DNA of 21,008 nucleotides from a virus: positions 1 through 21,008 of IMG/VR virus record IMGVR_UViG_3300028388_000593, one strand, 5' to 3'. Shown here in pieces: positions 6,123-14,002 of this stretch. Position 1 is the stretch's first letter; each line of letters opens with the position of its first letter. A model generated the notes under the pieces. The model was given only the letters and a program-made list of their open reading frames with translations, did no database searches and was not told where the DNA came from. Position numbers and translations under genes: made by a program.

Positions 6123-7052
6123 TTATTCTTCATTTGTTGCATTTTTCGAAACGTTTTTTAACTCGTCAAGCTCTCGGAGCTTGCTCTCGGCCCAACGCTT
6201 ACCGGCCTTTCCACCCCATAGCAAGTAGCTGATTGTACCGCAGGCTTCGCTGTCTCCTTCATCGTAGTACTCTTCGGCTCTTGATAAGTAGCTATACATT
6301 CTTTTGATCGTCTCAAGGCTTACGGCCTCTTTTTGTGCGAGCTGTTGCGCTCTCACTTTTCCGACCTGGGTCGCACACTTATTGTTGACCTTCTCGTTTA
6401 GCTCGATGCCTCGTTTCGCATTGTTGCTCACTGCATCAGGGTATCCTCCGTAGCTTTCGAGCTGCTCCTTCTGCAGTTCCTCACGGATGATCTCGAGCAT
6501 CGCTTCCGCTTCTTCTTCCGGGTCCACCTGTGTTCCCATATTCACCTTGTCGGCAAAGTAGCCTTCTATGGAGAAGCCTTTTACTCTTCCGGTCTTCACG
6601 TACTTTTCCCATACGTCCTCATTGTATACCTTCATCGATACCATCCAGGTTCCGATCGGCATATCCATTCCGTAGGCTTTGCTCTTGTCTTGCTCTCCTT
6701 CTACGATCCACGACTCGACTACACTCAATCCTTGTAGGTCGATTTGATGCTCTAGTGTGCTTTTGTTTTGGTTTCCTTTGGTTAGGAACATCTCGCTCAC
6801 TTTGCGGATCGTGTCTCTCGAGAAGTAGATGTAGTATTCCTCTTCTCCGTTTTTACGGTAGATCGTCTTGTTTGGTATGAGTGCCGGTCCCATCAGGATG
6901 CGTCTCTCGCTGTCTACTTCAGCGAGCTTGATCTCCTGGTCCTTGCTCAACTTTACGAAGTTCTCTTCGATTGCAGGGTACTCAACGATTGAGATGGCCT
7001 GTACTCCGGCCATCATTTCTTCCTCGTCTAGTATCAGTTCTACTATTTTCAT
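6123..7052 (-). CDS. XkdF-like prohead serine protease with C-terminal LLWGG domain
   Basis: A 309-residue head maturation protease. The N-terminal domain follows the XkdF-like pattern: VQAISIVEYPAIEENFVKLS (17-36), RRILMGPALIPNKTIYR (50-66), the candidate catalytic His in LEHQ (H102), and the candidate nucleophile in VKGFSIEGYF (S161), preceded by PIGTWMVSMKV. Residues from about 212 form a separate domain (AKRGIELNEKV..., ending CGTISYLLWGGKAGKRWAES) that I recall attached to many phage head proteins. It should cleave scaffold and capsid N-termini inside the prohead, consistent with the scaffold-like and capsid genes that follow. The start overlaps the tape measure stop by four bases (ATGA). 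The catalytic assignment is by family analogy. Confidence 0.85.
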   Translation of the reverse strand: MKIVELILDEEEMMAGVQAISIVEYPAIEENFVKLSKDQEIKLAEVDSERRILMGPALIPNKTIYRKNGEEEYYIYFSRDTIRKVSEMFLTKGNQNKSTLEHQIDLQGLSVVESWIVEGEQDKSKAYGMDMPIGTWMVSMKVYNEDVWEKYVKTGRVKGFSIEGYFADKVNMGTQVDPEEEAEAMLEIIREELQKEQLESYGGYPDAVSNNAKRGIELNEKVNNKCATQVGKVRAQQLAQKEAVSLETIKRMYSYLSRAEEYYDEGDSEACGTISYLLWGGKAGKRWAESKLRELDELKNVSKNATNEE

Positions 7053-8938
7053 AATGATGCTGTTTTTACTCGTTTTCTATCTAGTTGCTGTTGTGTCGAT
7101 ACATCGCTTCCCACCACGTATGCTCGTACCGGACGCTCTTGTCCGATCGTCTGTGCAAGTTGGTTAATTCCGCTCGTTCCTACAACATTGAATTGTGGAG
7201 TTGAAGGTCTTGGTCCTGCACTTGTCGGTGCAGAGCTTGTTCCTACTGATGCTCCTTGGAACTGTTGGTTCTGTATCTGCTTGAGCTTCGCTATACCGAA
7301 TGCTGTTGCTAGACCGGCCTGGACCGCAGGGTAACCAGGGAAGACTGCCGTGATTGGACTCTTCTGTGCTGTGGTGTATGCAGCCTGGGCACCTTCTATT
7401 GTGCTGATCACTGTGCTTGCTGCTGATAGGGCCTTCTGCACATTGAAGGCTCTACGCTGCTGTTCTTCGCTCTCTCCTGCGAAGGCTTCTGTCAATGCTG
7501 ATACTGCTTCTAGTCCTTGCTTTGTGAGTTCGTATGCTGCAGCCATCGTTTCTTGACGCTGCTCACGTTTTGTCATCTCTGTGTCGTAGTCGATGCGCTT
7601 GCTTTCTGCTGCGTACTCCGCTTCGAGGAGTAGCTTCTCATCTAGCAGCTCCTGGTATCGGGCCGTGCCCTCTTTTGTGAGTGCTAGCTCGTCTTCGATA
7701 ATGCTGACTCTTGCGTTCTTGGTTTCCTCGGCTAGTTCCTTCTCTAGCTGTAGGCGATTGAGCACGTTTTCCTCTTGGTCTATGGCTGCTTGCTTCGCTA
7801 TCTCGTTAGCATCGATCTCGGCTTCTTTCTTGCCTCTTGCGATCTCGAGCAGTTCACGCTCGAGTGCTTCCTGGTTCGATAGTTGTTCGGATCTGAATCC
7901 TGCGATCTGTGCGTCTACTGCAGCTACCTCATTCTTTGCATCTATCAGCTCTCTTTGGAACTCGACATTGTTAGCGTCTAGTTCAGCATTCATTTGAGCT
8001 TGCTTGAGCCTGATGTTAGCATTGGCTCGCATTGCTGCTTCCTGTTCATCTAGGATTTCGCCTAGCTTATCGTTTGCTGCTATACGTTCCTCGATCGTGT
8101 TTCTCTCGTCATCACGGAGCTGTCTCTGTTGCTCCGCTTGTAGATCGTACTTCTCTATCAGGCCCTGGTTTATAACATCAGCGAGTTCGGCCTGCTTGTT
8201 CAGGTCCGTCATTGCTCCTGCTGCTTCGTAGGTCTTCTTGGTATAGTCTGCTACGGCTCCTGCTACCTTCTTGGTCCCTTCTACAACTTTACCGACTGTT
8301 CCGTCTACTCCGGTGAAGACATCGACCATCTCTGATCCTGCGTTCTTAACATCGTCAAGCGCTCCGCTAAAGTCTCCGGAGAAGACTTTCTTTACTGCGC
8401 TAGCTAGGAAGCCGAGCGTATCAAGAAACGATTCAAAGCGCTCTACGATATTTGCTACGAATGCATCCTTGAACGATATCATCGCTGCCTTCGGATCTTC
8501 GAAGATGCCTTTGAAGAATCCTGTGATGCCTCCTATGTTGTTCTCGATGAACTTCACGAAGTCGCTGAAGGCTATCTGCAGGAAGTTGAAGGCCGTGTTG
8601 AATATATCTACGACTCTTTGGTTATTGTTGAATAGGTCGTACAGGATCTCCATTGCCTTCTCCACGAGGAAGATGATTCCGGAGGCCTTACCGATGTTTC
8701 CAAATGCTTTCGATAGCTTGCCTACTCCTTTTGAGCTGTTCTCGGCTGCTGTCTCTACAGCCTCTACACTCTTCTTGGTGTCTCCTAGCTCCTTATTGAC
8801 ATCTCCTAGGCCTTTCTCAAGGCCTGTGGACATCTCCTTGATAGCATCCTTGAGCTCATTGATCGCACCGACCAACTCGTTAGTTTGGTCCGTTGCGTTT
8901 GACTCTACGTCTATTTGTACTGTTTCTTTGATCGCCAT
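7049..8938 (-). CDS. Tail tape measure protein
   Basis: A 629-residue protein, short for the family. Residues 1-75 contain a predicted coiled coil (ELKDAIKEMSTGLEKGLGDV), residues about 78-200 are hydrophobic and Phe/Gly-rich (IIFLVEKAMEILYDLF, FLQIAFSDFVKFIENNIGGI), typical of the membrane-interacting part of tape measure proteins, and residues about 240-470 are a long Glu/Gln/Arg-rich coiled coil. The C-terminal part has an Ala-rich segment (VISTIEGAQAAYTTAQKSPI) followed by a low-complexity Gln/Ser/Pro tail. It sets tail length and is packed inside the tube. The start lies inside the 40-residue gene upstream, and the stop overlaps the protease start. A length of 629 residues would predict a tail of roughly 90-95 nm if about 1.5 angstrom per residue applies. 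Confidence 0.88.
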   Translation of the reverse strand: MAIKETVQIDVESNATDQTNELVGAINELKDAIKEMSTGLEKGLGDVNKELGDTKKSVEAVETAAENSSKGVGKLSKAFGNIGKASGIIFLVEKAMEILYDLFNNNQRVVDIFNTAFNFLQIAFSDFVKFIENNIGGITGFFKGIFEDPKAAMISFKDAFVANIVERFESFLDTLGFLASAVKKVFSGDFSGALDDVKNAGSEMVDVFTGVDGTVGKVVEGTKKVAGAVADYTKKTYEAAGAMTDLNKQAELADVINQGLIEKYDLQAEQQRQLRDDERNTIEERIAANDKLGEILDEQEAAMRANANIRLKQAQMNAELDANNVEFQRELIDAKNEVAAVDAQIAGFRSEQLSNQEALERELLEIARGKKEAEIDANEIAKQAAIDQEENVLNRLQLEKELAEETKNARVSIIEDELALTKEGTARYQELLDEKLLLEAEYAAESKRIDYDTEMTKREQRQETMAAAYELTKQGLEAVSALTEAFAGESEEQQRRAFNVQKALSAASTVISTIEGAQAAYTTAQKSPITAVFPGYPAVQAGLATAFGIAKLKQIQNQQFQGASVGTSSAPTSAGPRPSTPQFNVVGTSGINQLAQTIGQERPVRAYVVGSDVSTQQQLDRKRVKTASL

Positions 8939-9033
8939 CTGTTGTTCTTTTTCTCGTACTTACCTTTTGCTATCGCTATCGTGTCTGTCTTTGCTTCTAC
9001 CAAGGGTAGCAGGTCTAGTATTGCCTTTATCAT
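8911..9033 (-). CDS. Small protein between tail protein and tape measure genes, 40 residues
   Basis: ATG at 9033 forms an ATGA overlap with the stop of the 662-residue tail gene, and the frame ends with TAG at 8911-8913, inside the tape measure start region (28-base overlap). The N-terminal half is hydrophobic (MIKAILDLLPLVEAKTDTIA) and the C-terminal half strongly basic (KGKYEKKNNRWRSKKQYK). The exact ATGA coupling and the fact that it fills the only gap between two large genes make it a probable gene. Position just before the tape measure gene is where tail assembly chaperones normally sit, but this product is far too short for one. Function unknown. Confidence 0.65.
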   Translation of the reverse strand: MIKAILDLLPLVEAKTDTIAIAKGKYEKKNNRWRSKKQYK

Positions 9034-11018
9034 ACGTCATTGAGTAGTTCAAGTGTTGCTTCTCCGGTGGTGAGGTTCAGGTCCACATTGTTGATCCTGT
9101 AGTTTCTCTCCTGGATTGTGAGCTTGTCGTTTGTCTTCAGGGCCAACATTATGCCCAGAGGCAAATTGGCCTTGTATACGAACAGCCTTCTGCTTGTATC
9201 GTATAGGTCTGTTATGTAGTCTTTCCAGTAGGTGCTGTATAGTCCTGTGGAGAACGCTTGTAGTAGGTATGGATCTACCTCCGTTCCGAAGTTGAGAGTC
9301 TTGGTTACACTCGTTACTACATCGCTATTCACATTGCTGATCAGGTGGAAGTCAGTCTTTGCGCTTTCAGCATCGCTCATATTGATGTATGCGAATTGCT
9401 CTGTCCCTCGTATCTGTCCGGCCACATAAAATATAAGTGGTGAACCGATATACGGCTCTACCTCTCTCGTAATGCTCTTGCCTACACCTATCGTAGTTAA
9501 CGCTCCTCCATTTTGGTTGGAGAGTCTTTCGAAGAGCATATGGTCAAAGCCCACCTCAACATCAAACTCTTCTCCATCGAAGTCGAAGTCGGCACGTAGA
9601 TCACCATAGCCAATATCGTTCTGCAGTCTATACTGCTCTCCGAGTATTGCTTCTGTTTCATTGTACTTGAACTCTATCCTTCTGTAGAGTTCCGTTCTTT
9701 TGATTGTAGTCTCTGTGGTGTCCACATATTGACTGATCTCTCTTGTTGTGCCTTCTCCGTACCAATCGTCTAGAGGCTCGATGTCGTACTTGTTCGGAGC
9801 CGTGGGTACAATAACCAAGTTGAAAGCTCGTAGAAGGCTTCCTATAAAGTCACTAATCTTCTGCTCTGGCATTTGTGCAGACACTTCAACTGTACTTGTA
9901 ATACTTTGAGATGTGCTTCTCGTTGCCGTTACACCTGTAGTAGGTGTGATACGAAAGTATGCTTGTGATGTGTTTAAGGTAATTGCAGAAGCATCCCAAT
10001 CTTCTGGAGGAGAAAATCTAATTTGCACTCTATCCCCAATACTAAAACTTGGCAAATCTAAAGTCAATGCAGAAGCATTTCCTGTAACCTCTCTCCAAGT
10101 ATGTAACTCGTCATTGACATACACATATACCTTGTAAGTGTCCGATGAGGTTGTTGTGATTTGTACATCAGCAGTAGTAATGTTACCTGCATCAATAATA
10201 TACTCATCGGTAGTTAGGTCAAAGTCTGGGTTTGAAGCAGAAGTAAAGTTTATCTTTTGAGGAGTGAATCCGTTCGGTTGATCTTTGAACATATATCCTG
10301 CTCTCCGGTGACACCACATAAATAGTTTACCGAAGTCAGCGCTGTCGAAGAAGTCGCTCTCGAAGGTGACGCTGTACTTGCTTTCTATTGCGTCTATGAT
10401 CTTTTGGATCTTGATTGCAGGTTTGAGATCGTAGTAGAATACTCCGTGTTCATTGTGTCCGCTATGGTAGCTTATGTTATTCGGTGAGTGGTCACTACCA
10501 TCCGTGTTGTAGTACCAATTTGCTACAGGTGAGATAAGGGGATAGATAATGCTGCTATCCGTTCCGCTTACGTATCCGTTTAGCCCTGTTACAATGTTCG
10601 TATCATTGTAGTCGTGGTCTTGAGCTGATAGGTCCAGGTCGTTTAGCCTGTCCTCTCCGAACAGGTCCTTCAGGGCTGTTGTGTTGCTGTAGAACGATAC
10701 GGAGTAGGCATAGGCCTCTCCGTCTTTCATCTGTACCTCCTCGAGCTCTAGGACTCCGTCTCTGAACACGTTGCTGTTGATCTCGATGAATGCATCTACT
10801 CGGAGGCTTGCGTCAAAGCCTCCATTGATATCTACGTTGTAGTAGTGCTTGAAGATAGCATTGTTTGTTGGCGAAGCCGGGATCGTGAAGCCTTTGCTGT
10901 AGTCACTGAACACCTTGGAGATGTCGCTCACGTTCTGTGTCGTGATGTTCATCTCGATGCTTTCGTCCTGGAACAGGTCGGCTCTCTCTCCGTCAATATA
11001 TAGGGTTACTTTATACAT
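9030..11018 (-). CDS. Large tail structural protein, 662 residues
   Basis: A mostly beta protein beginning MYKVTLYIDGERADLFQDES, followed by SKVFSDYSKGFTIPASPTNN (34-53) and SVSFYSNTTALKDLFGEDRL (106-125). The C-terminus (LALKTNDKLTIQERNYRINN, then TTGEATLELLND) looks like a baseplate-type beta domain. I recall homologues in marine Bacteroidetes phages, always between the neck-like genes and the tape measure gene and annotated only as structural. A distal-tail or baseplate-hub role is the simplest inference. Residues about 250-378 have a Thr/Ser-rich, Ig-like look (TYKVYVYVNDELHTW) and may be an inserted domain. The start overlaps the upstream gene by eight bases. No enzymatic motif is seen. 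Confidence 0.8.
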   Translation of the reverse strand: MYKVTLYIDGERADLFQDESIEMNITTQNVSDISKVFSDYSKGFTIPASPTNNAIFKHYYNVDINGGFDASLRVDAFIEINSNVFRDGVLELEEVQMKDGEAYAYSVSFYSNTTALKDLFGEDRLNDLDLSAQDHDYNDTNIVTGLNGYVSGTDSSIIYPLISPVANWYYNTDGSDHSPNNISYHSGHNEHGVFYYDLKPAIKIQKIIDAIESKYSVTFESDFFDSADFGKLFMWCHRRAGYMFKDQPNGFTPQKINFTSASNPDFDLTTDEYIIDAGNITTADVQITTTSSDTYKVYVYVNDELHTWREVTGNASALTLDLPSFSIGDRVQIRFSPPEDWDASAITLNTSQAYFRITPTTGVTATRSTSQSITSTVEVSAQMPEQKISDFIGSLLRAFNLVIVPTAPNKYDIEPLDDWYGEGTTREISQYVDTTETTIKRTELYRRIEFKYNETEAILGEQYRLQNDIGYGDLRADFDFDGEEFDVEVGFDHMLFERLSNQNGGALTTIGVGKSITREVEPYIGSPLIFYVAGQIRGTEQFAYINMSDAESAKTDFHLISNVNSDVVTSVTKTLNFGTEVDPYLLQAFSTGLYSTYWKDYITDLYDTSRRLFVYKANLPLGIMLALKTNDKLTIQERNYRINNVDLNLTTGEATLELLNDV

Positions 11019-12261
11019 ATCGGATGTCGAATGCTTCTTCTACCTCAATGGTGTAGTTGATGTTTCTGTCGTTTACGCTCTTCTGCAGAGTGATGTTCTG
11101 TGTTGATACATTGACCGGCACGTCATCAAGCATCACTCGCTCGCTGATCAGCATCTGCTCTATAATGTTCTTGTAGTCTTCTCCTACCCATCCTGTATTG
11201 AGAGTGAATCTCTTTCTTCCGTTTACGTTGTAACGTTGGTATAGTGGGTTTGTAGTGGAGTAGCTGAATCCGGATGCTGACGATGATCCGATTGATTTTC
11301 TGTACTGTTCTCCTGATGCGTCTATTGTCTCTTCGCTTCTCTTGAAGAAAGTTACGCTTTCCCACACTCCGTTCTTGTTCACGAACTGCATTACGCTCGG
11401 TGTGTACTTCGCTTCGCAGGTCGGATAGAATCTCCTGGTATCAAGTGTTGTTCCGTCTTTGTCTTTCAGGTTCAGGTCGTAGTAGTTTACATAGGTCAGA
11501 GGCTCTCCTACGCTGTCTAGCCAGGCTGTAAGATTAGTAACACCGCACGGCAGTAGCATTATACGTTCCTCGGCCTGGAGGCCTTGTAGGTCTGCTTCAG
11601 TAATAGGCAGGTCTACATTGTATCCGCTATCTCCGAGGTATTCTACTTGATGTAGCCCGATGTTAGCACAGGCGCTGCCGCCTTCTACTGTTCCTCCGTC
11701 TGCTACTACTCTATCCTTGTATGCCCAATAGATATCGTAGCCTTCTCCCCATTTACCAAGGTATACCGGGACCGTCTCGTTCCCGGTGTTCTTGATGTAT
11801 TTCTCTACATTGACACTTGCGAAGCCTTTGTTCACCTCTTTGTTAGCCGCCTCAATGAATATGTGGTAGCCGTTGCTTGCTTCGAAGATGTCCGAGCTTC
11901 CTGTATCGTTAATTGTTTGAGGTGGATTAGCCTTGTTGACATAGTTCACCGTGTAGTCTATCTGTACCCATACCACACTACCATCAGGTGCGTAGGCAAT
12001 GTCTTCCCCATCGAAGTTCTCGTATGCGTTGGATAGGTATTCTCTCACCATTGGTGCGATGTCGAACGATACATCGGTTCCTGCAAACACGTCACGGAAC
12101 AAGGTGTACTGTGCTGATCCTGGTTTGGAGTTTCTTGCTCCGGTCCAGATGAATATCTCGAACTCCACATCCGTTAGGGACGAGGAGAGGCTCGAGTAGT
12201 TTGCCGTGATATAGATTGGGCTTCGTGCTCCTACTAAACTTGTTGGTGATACGATCGGCAT
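11011..12261 (-). CDS. Tail structural protein, 416 residues
   Basis: A beta-rich protein starting MPIVSPTSLVGARSPIYITA, with EFEIFIWTGARNS (33-45) and VSFDIAPMVREYLSNAYENF (64-83) and ending TIEVEEAFDIRYV. I recall this N-terminal pattern (arrayed strands, then SFDIAP...REYL) in proteins of marine Bacteroidetes phages that precede the larger tail protein. The one-base overlap with the gp10-like gene (TAATG) and the eight-base overlap with the 662-residue gene place it in the tail operon. It could be a tail-tip or baseplate component. There are no transmembrane segments and no catalytic motif. The function is inferred from location and beta content only. Confidence 0.78.
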   Translation of the reverse strand: MPIVSPTSLVGARSPIYITANYSSLSSSLTDVEFEIFIWTGARNSKPGSAQYTLFRDVFAGTDVSFDIAPMVREYLSNAYENFDGEDIAYAPDGSVVWVQIDYTVNYVNKANPPQTINDTGSSDIFEASNGYHIFIEAANKEVNKGFASVNVEKYIKNTGNETVPVYLGKWGEGYDIYWAYKDRVVADGGTVEGGSACANIGLHQVEYLGDSGYNVDLPITEADLQGLQAEERIMLLPCGVTNLTAWLDSVGEPLTYVNYYDLNLKDKDGTTLDTRRFYPTCEAKYTPSVMQFVNKNGVWESVTFFKRSEETIDASGEQYRKSIGSSSASGFSYSTTNPLYQRYNVNGRKRFTLNTGWVGEDYKNIIEQMLISERVMLDDVPVNVSTQNITLQKSVNDRNINYTIEVEEAFDIRYV

Positions 12262-12788
12262 TAGAATATATCTTTTAGTGTGTACTTCATAAATTCTTCA
12301 ATGTCTAGCTTGAAGGCTTTTCTGATCTCTTGAGGCATCCTCTTGTAGCCCAGGGCAAAGGCCCGGCTGAAGAAGTGACTTGGCTTGATGCCGTCTCTGT
12401 AGATCTTGTTCTGTATTGCGAAGGCTAGGCTGCGTCTCTTGATGAACCTTCCTTTCTCGTCTCTGATGCTTTTGAATCCTCTCTTCACGATCCACTTGTC
12501 TAGTGGTCCGATTGGAGGCTTCTTGTTCTTGAAGCTGTACGGTGTGTTGTACTTCTTCTTGATCCCACTCACACCTTTGTCCTGGAACTCTCCGTAGTCC
12601 TCCATAAAGAACTCGAAGCTGAAGCTCACTCCACTCTTACTAGGCTTGCTAGCATAGCCGATTGAGTTGTACAGCTTCTTGCTTACGTTCTTCTTCTTCT
12701 TCGTGAGGTTTGTTCGTGCTTGCTGCACGACATACTTCCCGAACTTGTCGAAGGTTTCTTCTAGGTGTTTAGGATCAAACGCAGGCAC
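12261..12788 (-). CDS. HK97 gp10-like tail completion / neck protein
   Basis: A very basic 175-residue protein. FDKFGKYVVQQARTNLTKKK (13-32) followed by LYNSIGYASKPSKSGVSFSF (39-58) and YGEFQDKGVSG (69-79) fits the HK97 gp10 pattern, in which an N-terminal helix precedes strands and an EFxDKG/EfGt-like turn. The C-terminal half has a helical segment (PSHFFSRAFALGYKRMPQEI). Proteins of this family sit in the neck and link the head connector to the tail terminator. It overlaps the upstream tail terminator-like gene by 14 bases. The family assignment is by recalled pattern; length is slightly above the usual 110-150 residues. Confidence 0.72.
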   Translation of the reverse strand: MPAFDPKHLEETFDKFGKYVVQQARTNLTKKKKNVSKKLYNSIGYASKPSKSGVSFSFEFFMEDYGEFQDKGVSGIKKKYNTPYSFKNKKPPIGPLDKWIVKRGFKSIRDEKGRFIKRRSLAFAIQNKIYRDGIKPSHFFSRAFALGYKRMPQEIRKAFKLDIEEFMKYTLKDIF

Positions 12789-13242
12789 TGATATCTCTGT
12801 TTGATATACTTATGTTCAATGTCATATCCCATCCTGCTAGCTCATTGTCGAAGCGCTCTACGAATGGCTCCGCACTCGGAGCGCCTTCAATCTGATACAG
12901 GTCGCTAAAGATTGTTCCTCTGCTCATATCGGTCCATAGCTTGTTGGCTACCTGGAGCATCGTGTTGTGCACGTCTTGCTCATTGTTATTGCCTCTGAAT
13001 GGAATGTCTTCTCTTGGATCGTCTTTGTTGTAGTCTACCACATCTGCAAACAGGATGCTTACGTTGAATGTCATCACGTGATCTGCAAAGGTCACGTTCT
13101 GCACTACGATGTGCGCTAGTGGGAATATCGTTTGCTTTGCTAGGTCCACCTCGAGCAGGTCTCCTGTCGTTACAGTGGTGATGCTCGGGCTAGCCTCGAG
13201 CGTTGTTTTTAGCTTCTCTAGTAAGTCGTAGTATCCTGTCAT
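12775..13242 (-). CDS. Tail terminator-like protein
   Basis: A 155-residue alpha/beta protein: YYDLLEKLKTTLEASPSITT (4-23), LLEVDLAKQTIFPLAHIVVQ (29-48), an MTFNVSILFADVV strand, GNNNEQDVHNTMLQVANKLW (84-103), and AEPFVERFDNELAGWDMTLN (129-148). The pattern of a first helix, paired strands, a long helix and a final beta strand is that of tail terminators (gpU/gp17-like), which cap the tail tube. I recall close relatives, including the FRGNNNEQDV stretch, in marine Bacteroidetes phages. Its ATG makes a four-base overlap (ATGA) with the stop of the -1 frame extension of the tail chaperone gene, so it is probably coupled to translation of that frame. Confidence 0.72.
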   Translation of the reverse strand: MTGYYDLLEKLKTTLEASPSITTVTTGDLLEVDLAKQTIFPLAHIVVQNVTFADHVMTFNVSILFADVVDYNKDDPREDIPFRGNNNEQDVHNTMLQVANKLWTDMSRGTIFSDLYQIEGAPSAEPFVERFDNELAGWDMTLNISISNRDISACV

Positions 13243-13484
13243 TTCTTTTTCAACATCTGTTGTTCTAGTTCTATCTTCTCTTTCTCGAACTCTAGGTACA
13301 TCATAGCTGTATGTAAGGAGAGTCTAGCCACTTTCTCAAACCTTGTAGGGTCTCCTTGAGCGAGTGCATAGAAGCTTGTGTACCATCCCCACTTTCGAGC
13401 GAAGTTTTCTCCGCTACTGTATCCTTCTCCTGTGCCTCCAAAGAGTCCACCATAGCTATCGACAATTCCGTTCCTAAAGTCCAA
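13239..13484 (-). CDS. -1 frame extension of the tail assembly chaperone (gpT-like)
   Basis: An 81-codon frame beginning at a TTG within a nine-T run and ending at 13239 with an ATGA overlap onto the next gene. It reads LDFRNGIVDSYGGLFGGTGE and later RKWGWYTSFYALAQGDPTRF, a pattern I recall from proteins following the chaperone-like protein in marine Bacteroidetes phages. There is no ATG. The frame is -1 relative to the 221-residue gene, and the T9 run supplies a T TTT TTT slippery heptamer. A single slip after F161 would give a 242-residue fusion. I therefore read it as the frameshift-made C-terminus of a gpG-gpT-type chaperone rather than a separate TTG-started gene, although the latter is not excluded. 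Confidence 0.75.
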   Translation of the reverse strand: MDFRNGIVDSYGGLFGGTGEGYSSGENFARKWGWYTSFYALAQGDPTRFEKVARLSLHTAMMYLEFEKEKIELEQQMLKKK

Positions 13485-13966
13485 AAAAAAACCAACGCAC
13501 CAAAGACCACGTCCATCGTGACTTGCTTCATTGTGTCTTTATACTTGTGGCTGCTCTCGTATTCTTCGATACGATACAGCTCTCCTTTCTCTTCCGTTAC
13601 CGGCCTGTAGAGGATAGCCATTGCATTGTGCATCGTTTCCCACTCTACGATCGTGCCGTCCAGGTCCACATACTCTCCGAAGGTTATATCCTCCAGGTTC
13701 GGTATGAATCCGAACTTCTTGTCTTTGATCCTGGTCTTCGTCTTCAGCATATGCTTCTTCTCGAAGTATCCGAAGATGCGTTTGCTGATCCTGGCTACCT
13801 CCTTGTAGGGCATATTGTTAACGATGATCAAGGGCACGTTGCAGAAGATCTCAATAGCTTTCTGTGCTATGAACATCTCGTCTTCGCTTTGGAGCGAGAC
13901 GAAGCGTTGATATTGATCTAGTGGTATCTCGTGCAATCCTTCCGGGACAATGATCTCTACCTCCAT
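13301..13966 (-). CDS. Probable tail assembly chaperone (gpG-like), 221 residues
   Basis: It begins MEVEIIVPEGLHEIPLDQYQ (1-20), then MFIAQKAIEIFCNVPLIIVN (31-50) and KFGFIPNLEDITFGEYVDLD (83-102), a layout I recall from putative tail assembly chaperones of Bacteroidetes phages. It is mainly helical, with FGALVFFWTLG (155-165) spanning the T9 run. After F161 the zero frame continues for 60 residues (ending WLDSPYIQL), while the -1 frame yields another 80. Chaperone pairs made by frameshifting coat the tape measure protein before tube assembly. Unusually, it directly follows the large terminase gene and lies over 4 kb before the tape measure gene. The start is preceded by the AGTTACTTATATATG motif; the gap to the terminase stop is 36 bases. 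Confidence 0.75.
   Translation of the reverse strand: MEVEIIVPEGLHEIPLDQYQRFVSLQSEDEMFIAQKAIEIFCNVPLIIVNNMPYKEVARISKRIFGYFEKKHMLKTKTRIKDKKFGFIPNLEDITFGEYVDLDGTIVEWETMHNAMAILYRPVTEEKGELYRIEEYESSHKYKDTMKQVTMDVVFGALVFFWTLGTELSIAMVDSLEAQEKDTVAEKTSLESGDGTQASMHSLKETLQGLRKWLDSPYIQL
13483..13491 (-). promoter_or_regulatory. T9 slippery site for -1 ribosomal frameshifting
   Basis: Nine consecutive T on the minus strand, read GTT TTT TTT TGG in the zero frame. Codons 160 and 161 (both TTT) can re-pair perfectly after a -1 slip, giving the X XXY YYZ heptamer T TTT TTT. The -1 frame then runs 81 codons and ends in an ATGA overlap with the next gene. Confidence 0.7.
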
Positions 13967-13978
13967 ATATAAGTAACT
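13964..13978 (-). promoter_or_regulatory. Start-adjacent motif AGTTACTTATATATG, copy 3
   Basis: It differs from the two other copies by a single base (C for T at the sixth position). The final ATG is the start codon of the tail chaperone gene. It lies in the 36-base gap after the large terminase stop and so may mark the start of the tail unit. Confidence 0.5.
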
Positions 13979-14002
13979 GATTTTTCTTGTTCTGTTTGAA
14001 AT

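Noticed and set aside
8271-9047. 258-residue plus-strand open frame
   Set aside because: It lies opposite the tape measure gene, is Ser/Leu-rich low-complexity in translation, and no other plus-strand gene exists; it is a mirror of the coding strand.
11126-11365. 79-residue Arg-rich minus-strand frame
   Set aside because: It is nested inside the 416-residue tail protein gene, with biased composition and no start context.
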